DNA of 12,698 nt from Isohypsibius dastychi (Eukaryota > Tardigrada > Eutardigrada > Parachela > Isohypsibiidae). The notes under the pieces are model-generated. The model did no database searches. It saw only the letters and a program-made list of their open reading frames with translations, and was not told where the DNA came from. Location: NCBI GenBank assembly GCA_034696485.1, contig JAQIWT010001072.1:1-12698 (forward strand), given 5' to 3'. Made by a program: the position numbers and the translations under genes. Of the stretch, positions 7,974 through 12,698 are shown one piece after another. Within the stretch, counting starts at the first letter, position 1; each line of letters starts with the position of its first letter.

Positions 7974-8995
7974 ATGAACTCTACTCGGCCAAACGCATCT
8001 TCGGTGACTCTCGAGCCAACAAGTCTTCATGATTTATACTCATGGTATGTCGTGTCTATTGTCTTCAACGCAATCGGCACCCTCAGTGTCACCCTGCTGC
8101 TTCTCGCCATTTTCGCCAAGAAAAACACAAGAACCGGCTCAAGTATCCTTATCTCCCATTTACTTCTCATGGATTTTTTCCTGTCAGCAATTATCTACCC
8201 GGCGACAAACACCGTGACTCTTCAAGCATTCCTTGGTCAAGTAGTCGTCGCTGATTGCCCGTTAGTGCAATTATTCCTGGCGACTTTTCAGCATGTCGGA
8301 AATTGGTCAGCGGTCTGTCTGTCTATCAACCGATGCGTAGCCCTTCTTGCACCCCATCACTATACCAAGTTTGCGTCTGGAAAGGTCATCACTGCGATGA
8401 TCGTTTTCTCGTGGCTGGTCGGCCTGGCGTGCAACCTGCCTCAATATTACGGACTGGGAGGGCTGGCTGGTTGGACAAAGTCTGGTGACTGCGGGATCAC
8501 AACTGTTGAGCCGGTTGGTTATGCCTTGCGGAGCGCTTTCGGCAACTACTTTCCAACTATTTTCGTGATTTTCGTCTACGCACTTTTGTTGGGCAAAGTG
8601 TGGTATTCTAATCGCAATCAAGTGCACACTTCATCAAAACCGTCACCTGCCGAAGCGAGTCGAGCCAGACGGAGATTAGCTGTCACCGAAACCCTCTTCG
8701 CCGCTTCGATATGGTTTGCACTCTGCTATTTCCCAACACCGATTTTCATCGCTTTTTTCACCAAACTGTACTACAGCTCAAGATTGATTGGGTTGTGGAT
8801 GCGAACTGTCATGTCGATTGGCTACGCTTTGAATCCGGTAAGATCATTCCGCGGTTTGTTTTTCATGTCGAGTTCTTACTGATGATCTGTTTGTAGGTGA
8901 TTTTCTTCTTCTCGAATCAAGAGTACCGCGATGGATTGAGACATCTCATGCACGTTCGCAAGCACTCTAATATATCAATTTCTCATATGAGCTAA
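7974..8995 (+). CDS. Class A GPCR, orphan, melatonin/moody-like motifs
   Basis: A 320-residue seven-helix rhodopsin-family receptor in two exons: 7974-8837 and 8897-8995, with a 59-bp phase-0 intron (GTAAGA...TTGTAG). The start is the first ATG in frame and is followed by N-glycosylation sites at N2 and N8. Helices: TM1 25-47, TM2 57-77 with D67, TM3 95-123, TM4 137-157 with W147, TM5 188-208 with P194, TM6 235-262, TM7 270-293. C95 and C173 would form the conserved disulphide. The DRY motif is N119-R120-C121, CWxP is C251-Y-F-P254, and NPxxY is N287-P288-V-I-F, rebuilt only across the splice; helix 8 follows (SNQEYRDGLRHLM). NRx in place of DRY is known from melatonin and moody/Tre1-type receptors, which these motifs most resemble, but the ligand is unknown. 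Exon 1 alone reads on to a stop at about 8880, giving a false C-terminus if the intron is missed. Confidence 0.9.
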
Positions 8996-9131
8996 TTGTT
9001 TTCTGTTATTTCCGCTTGAGAAGTGAAATATCTTTCGAAAAGAAACCAAGCCCATTTTAAAGTTCTGGCTCTTTTCGCTCCACCGCCGTATTTATTAACA
9101 AACCGACTGGCTTATTCGATAAAAATGGGTT

Positions 9132-9148
9132 TTACGTAAGTGACGTCA
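9132..9148. promoter_or_regulatory. Adjacent bZIP palindromes TTACGTAA and TGACGTCA
   Basis: TTACGTAA (9132-9139) is the consensus of PAR-bZIP/E4BP4-type factors. One base later comes TGACGTCA (9141-9148), the perfect CREB/ATF consensus. Both are exact 8-bp palindromes. They lie about 140 bp after the first receptor's stop and about 950 bp before the second receptor's start, so they could serve as an enhancer for either gene or for an unannotated transcript starting here. Confidence 0.45.
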
Positions 9149-9412
9149 TGAGCTTTGAGGCCAGTGATGCAGACATACATACATCGCCACTCACGAACGG
9201 ATATCCGAAGTGGATTGTGAATCTGAGCGGAACGAAGACAACTTACAGGTTATTAGGAAAAGGTTGGGTCGCTAATACCGGGTGCTTAGAGGTTGATCGG
9301 CCTCATCGTTTGTCTGGTCTGACGCGTGAGCGCAGCACAGTAACCTTAAAAATCAAATCACCGATTGATTGAGTCAGTGGCACCTCTCCTACTTGTTTTT
9401 CAAGTTTTTTAG

Positions 9413-9840
9413 TGAAGATCCAATATTATCACATTTCGTCATTTGTGATGAGAAACTTCGACTTTTGGGGAGAGCAATTCGGCAAACTTACGTTCAAAGA
9501 AAATAGAACAAAAGCATGCAGTGCAAAGCGCTGTGAAACATGCGGCGGGCACCGAAAGAGTGTTTCGGAAGAGCTCTGCCAGTTCGGCTGGGATTATACT
9601 GTTGTTTCAAATAATCAATCAGACCTGTTCAACAAGCTTGTCGATTCGTGTTCCAGGTTGTCCGAAAAGAGCAGCAAGATAACGTTTGAACCACAAATGG
9701 TACCAGAGCCCACTTTTCTAACATGTAAAAGGCCGGACCGTTTTCAGGCCTATGTGGCCGTCTCATATCTTACACCATCGCCCTTTCCGCGATCTGCATT
9801 ACACAGATTTCAACAGTGTATGAAAGGGGAAGGGACGTAG
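9413..9840 (+). CDS. Uncertain cysteine-containing exon
   Basis: A plus-strand frame open from 9373 to a TAG at 9838-9840, about 140 residues from a GTG at 9412 with no ATG near its beginning. It is preceded by a good acceptor tract (TTTTTCAAGTTTTTTAG, exon from 9413), so it could be an internal or last exon. A cluster of cysteines (CSAKRCETC, then LC before FGWDY, then DSC) is mildly reminiscent of cystine-knot growth factors, but the spacing fits no family I can name. A donor at 9249 (TACAG|GTTATT) would splice to 9413 in another frame ending at about 9510, so the two small frames do not combine. Treat it as a hypothesis. Confidence 0.18.
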
Positions 9841-10019
9841 ATTGAGATGGTTCAATGTGCCAAGTTTTTCTTTGTTTGCGATTCGCATTTAATCGATCTG
9901 ACAACCATATTTGCTCAGCGGTCGCCATCCCGAGAGCTTCCAGATGGTCTGCAATTCCCCTGGAACAGAACTTTTCACTGTGACATTTCACATCGGTTCT
10001 CCTGCTCCTGTAAACGAGC

Positions 10020-10027
10020 TATAATTT
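10020..10027 (+). promoter_or_regulatory. TATA-like site upstream of second GPCR
   Basis: TATAATTT lies 63-70 bp upstream of the receptor start codon at 10090, a spacing that would give a short 5' leader of about 40 nt. The sequence GTTGACAG just before the ATG could instead be a splice acceptor from an upstream leader exon; the two readings cannot be separated here. Confidence 0.3.
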
Positions 10028-10089
10028 AAGATGCAAGTCTCATCAATGCGGTTGTGATCGCTGACTACTCCTAAAACTGCGTTGACAGG

Positions 10090-11025
10090 ATGACAAACAA
10101 CACTTCGCATCTTTATTCACAGGATGGATCCTTGTCATATTCGGCGTCAATCTTTCTGATGATCCTACTGGGCTTGGCAGTTATCATAACAATACTCGGT
10201 AATCTCTTCACCATGTTCCTAATTCTCCGCAATTCGGCTCTACATACGGAATTCAACTACCTAATTTTTAATCTTGCGGCTGTCGATCTCTTGATCGGTG
10301 CACTCATCATGCCTTGCTTTGCCGCTTACAACTACTTTGGAACCTGGCCACTCGGTGACCCACTCTGTTCATTGTGGGTCTACTTAGATTGGCTTCTCAC
10401 TGTTGAATCGCTCTTCACAATGTCCTCAATCAGCGTAGAAAGATTTGTCAGCATTTCTTGGCCGATTGCATTCCGAAGGTATTCGTCACCTAAATCAACG
10501 TTGTACGTTATTGCCGGATCGTGGGCGATTTCGTTTCTGTTGTGGACCCCTGTGTTTGTGACCGACAAAATATACTATGTATCAGATTCAGCTAGTTGCA
10601 ACTGGGATCCCATACATGATATCATCGCTGGGCATTTTGTTTTATACGTCGGATTCATAATCCCCTGTACCATCATGATCGGCGCTTATGTGCTTACCGG
10701 ACTGAAGCTGTTAGCCAAAAGAATGAAGATCAGACCTGAAGGGGTGGATGTCCAGAATGCAAGAAAGTCCACCCACAAGGAAACGTCGGCTTTGTCGATT
10801 CTAGGATGGCTTGTTCTAGCGTATTGTTTATGCTGGTTTCCATTCTATGCGTATTACTTCACCGCCTTGTATTCCACCAAGGAGCTCCCTGAAGAACTAC
10901 AGATTGCTGGATACTGGCTGGGCTACCTGAATTCTACATGTAATTCTTTCTTGAATCTATTCCTGCACCAAGAATTCAGAAAACGATTTTTTGCCTGCGT
11001 ACGTGGAAGTTTATTCACTAATTGA
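10090..11025 (+). CDS. Class A aminergic/muscarinic-like GPCR, intronless
   Basis: A complete 311-residue receptor in one exon with N-glycosylation sites at N3 and N4. Landmarks: N38 in TM1 (GNL), NLAAVDLL in TM2 with D66, C93 and the amine-binding position D100 (YLDWLL) in TM3, W145 in TM4, C170 in loop 2, P192 in TM5, C248-W249-F250-P251 in TM6, and W276 and Y279 (WLGYLNS) in TM7, then helix 8 HQEFRKRFF. The TM3 Asp and the TM7 WLGYxNST pattern place it with biogenic-amine/acetylcholine receptors such as muscarinic and histamine H3-like types. Oddities: DRY is E117-R118-F119; NPxxY is N285-S-F-L-N289; the TM6 position that is Asn in muscarinic receptors is Tyr253; and loop 3 is only about 25 residues, whereas muscarinic receptors have over 100. 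The ligand is therefore uncertain. It is co-directional with the preceding receptor but only distantly related to it. Confidence 0.92.
   Translation: MTNNTSHLYSQDGSLSYSASIFLMILLGLAVIITILGNLFTMFLILRNSALHTEFNYLIFNLAAVDLLIGALIMPCFAAYNYFGTWPLGDPLCSLWVYLDWLLTVESLFTMSSISVERFVSISWPIAFRRYSSPKSTLYVIAGSWAISFLLWTPVFVTDKIYYVSDSASCNWDPIHDIIAGHFVLYVGFIIPCTIMIGAYVLTGLKLLAKRMKIRPEGVDVQNARKSTHKETSALSILGWLVLAYCLCWFPFYAYYFTALYSTKELPEELQIAGYWLGYLNSTCNSFLNLFLHQEFRKRFFACVRGSLFTN
11010..11015 (-). terminator. Candidate poly(A) signal of the P450 gene
   Basis: TTTATT on the plus strand reads AATAAA on the minus strand, about 160 nt after the P450 stop codon at 11176. It lies inside the last codons of the convergent GPCR gene. 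If used, the two transcripts overlap at their 3' ends. Confidence 0.35.
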
Positions 11026-11175
11026 TTTTGAATAACCGAGCTGCTTTGCGAATAATGACAGCTGTGCGGGTACTGTTGACAACCGAATAGCTGCTCTCTT
11101 CTCACGTAGTTCGAATGGGTATCTACCGTGACACAGAAGCTAAGATTCTCATGCGAAACAAGCCATTGTCAAACA

Positions 11176-12698
11176 CTACGCACGAGGCTCGAATATGACT
11201 TGAAAATTTGGAGGCCGAACTGTCAGTCCATTGATGTATTGCTCAGGTGGTGGAATCGATGAACCTTCGGGAACTTTGAGCTTGAACTTGTGAAGAATGT
11301 TGGTCAGGAACAGAAAAAGTTCCATTTTCGCAAGGGACTCGCCGGGACAATGTCGCTTACCTAGAAACAACCGACCAAACACAAAATTAAACTCTTCCCC
11401 ACAGAGCACTATGAATAAACGTTTACCGATTGAAAAAGGCATAAATGCCGGTGGAAGTATTAGGCGGCCCTGTGGATCCAGAAATCGTTCCGGCATGAAT
11501 TCATCTGGTTTCTCCCAATACTGTGGATCACGATGAATATACCACAGATTTGGCATGACGTAAGTGCGTTCCGGAATGTGGTAGCCCAGGATGTCAACAT
11601 CTTGTGTTGTGCTTCGCGCGATACTCAGAGGGACCACATTGCCAAGACGCTGGACTTCTTGACAAACTGCCTCCACGTAAACCAAATTGGCTGGAATGAA
11701 TGAAATCGTATTTTTGTTATACAATACTGATATTCATTAAATCCTTACTCTTGTCGTCCATGGTGACTTGTCTGTCCCGTGGCACGTGAGCATCAATGGC
11801 CTCCTGGACTTTGCGCTGAATCTCAGGGTGGCGAGCCATGAAATAATACGACCACAGAATCGTCGATGATGTTGTCTCCGCACCGGCGCCAAAAAGGTTC
11901 ATCAGATCCACGAGGAGTTCATCCTCTAAAATCGCACAAATATCAGTAAAAAGACCATCATCCTAAAATAATGTTTTTTTAATTTTACCATCAAAATAGG
12001 AAGCGCTGTTGTTCTTTTTGTCTTTTGCCTGTTGCATCCGAAATGCACTAACGTAATCCTTTTCTTCAACATCTTCGTTCATACTATCATGGATGCTCAG
12101 TTCTTTCTTGAACGCGGTGTGCAGCCTTGCTTTTGACGCGACAAATTTATCCCAGATCACCTTCAGTTTTCCAGGCAGCAATCGCACCCACGGGAACAGC
12201 TGGAGAATCCCAACGTTACTCAGTGTTGGCAATGCAACGACTAGGAAATCGATGAGTGTTCGGAACTGTGGATCCCCGTGATCAAATCGTTTGTCAAATG
12301 TCACCGCGAACATGATGTTGGCAATCGATGAAATCATGAGATCGTCCGGATCCGTTGGCTTCAATTTCCGATTCTCCAGCGTTTCCGTGAGTTGCGCAAT
12401 TTCTTCAAGAATGCGGTCTTGGAGACGTGATTTGCCCATGCCGAGATTGCGGAGCGTTGTTAGAGCGAAGCGGCGCACTGTACGCCATTGATCGCCGTTT
12501 GTCATTGTCAAACCTAGGCAGGTTTATGGAGATATCGGAACAATCAATGAGGTTCATTGAATTACCTCTGACTCGGGTATCGTGCTCAGCTCCGTTGACG
12601 ACTTTATGGGCGAATCCGGGCTCCCGATTTGCGAAAGCGTCAGCATTGTCGGCAAAAGCGGTTTTCACTGCTTCGTAATCGTTTAAAATGACGGTGAG
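11176..12698 (-). CDS. CYP2-clan cytochrome P450, 5' end beyond window
   Basis: Haem-thiolate monooxygenase, normally ER-anchored and paired with NADPH-P450 reductase. Five visible exons: 12566-12698, 11989-12513, 11749-11925, 11427-11690 and 11176-11360, giving 427 residues. Introns are 52, 63, 58 and 66 bp, all phase 1 with GT-AG ends. All catalytic landmarks are present: helix C W54-x3-R58 (WRTVRRF), helix I AGAETT, helix K E-V-Q-R, PERF (MPERFLDP), and the haem loop FSIGKRHCPGE with its Cys ligand. RRFALTTLRNLGMGK and YEAVK...DNADAFANR are typical CYP2-family stretches. The missing N-terminal membrane anchor and proline hinge (about 60-80 residues) must lie beyond 12698. The haem loop is split by the 66-bp intron between Gly and Lys. 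Substrate cannot be inferred; CYP2-clan enzymes cover steroid, fatty-acid and xenobiotic oxidation. The gene converges on the second GPCR with 150 bp between stop codons. Confidence 0.94.

Larger units (their letters stand above)
8996..10089. other. Intergenic region between the two GPCR genes
   Basis: About 1.1 kb containing the first receptor's 3' flank (no canonical AATAAA seen), the bZIP palindrome pair at 9132-9148, an uncertain cysteine-containing frame at 9413-9840, and a TATA-like site at 10020-10027 ahead of the second receptor. A small ATG frame at 9148-9372 has no recognisable domain. Confidence 0.6.

Noticed and set aside
8307-8627. Minus-strand 106-codon frame within the first GPCR
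   Set aside because: Antisense to clear transmembrane coding sequence; no family match.
11297-11536. Plus-strand frame across the last P450 exons
   Set aside because: Antisense shadow of the haem-loop region, spanning an intron; no independent support.
1-12698. CRISPR, prophage, insertion sequence or bacterial operon features
   Set aside because: Spliced genes and animal families show this is eukaryotic DNA; no regular spaced repeats, transposase or bacterial-type genes were seen.

Overview
This is nuclear DNA from an invertebrate animal. The genes have short GT-AG introns (52-67 bp in most places, with some of 544-705 bp), spacing is compact, and the families are metazoan: a VARP/ANKRD27 endosomal Rab exchange factor, two class A GPCRs, a CYP2-like cytochrome P450 and a Thr-rich mucin-like secreted protein. 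Compact introns plus diverged GPCRs would fit a tardigrade or another panarthropod, but that placement is inference; nothing here fixes the species. All exon models were built by hand from splice sites, reading phase and family similarity.

Layout. (1) Positions 1-1960, minus strand: 5' half of an ANKRD27/VARP gene, exons 1619-1960 and 475-1074. The rest of the VPS9 domain and the ankyrin repeats must lie beyond position 1. Positions 1-474 are AT-rich intron with a partial repeat at the window edge. (2) 1961-3021: gap holding the ANKRD27 upstream region and the 3' flank of the next gene. (3) 3022-5344, minus strand: a three-exon gene for a secreted protein with a signal peptide, a small four-cysteine N-terminal region and a long Thr/Ser/Glu mucin-like tail made of degenerate repeats. 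(4) 5345-7973: divergent gap with a CRE+TATA candidate promoter and a possible TRAF-type zinc-finger remnant. (5) 7974-8995, plus strand: a two-exon class A GPCR whose DRY motif is NRC. (6) 8996-10089: gap with a striking pair of bZIP palindromes and an uncertain cysteine-containing reading frame. (7) 10090-11025, plus strand: an intronless aminergic/muscarinic-like GPCR with a very short third intracellular loop and NPxxY changed to NSFLN. (8) 11176-12698, minus strand: a CYP2-like P450 in five visible exons whose 5' end lies beyond the window; it converges on the second GPCR.

There is no operon and no shared pathway can be shown. The two GPCRs are tandem in orientation but belong to different subfamilies, so they are not a recent duplicate pair. 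I found no CRISPR array, tRNA, rRNA, transposase or convincing mobile element. The observations most worth a second look are the altered activation motifs of both GPCRs, the mucin-like gene model with recent internal duplication, the adjacent perfect TTACGTAA and TGACGTCA sites, the stop-free 66-nt intron inside the P450 heme loop, and the TRAF-like fragment.
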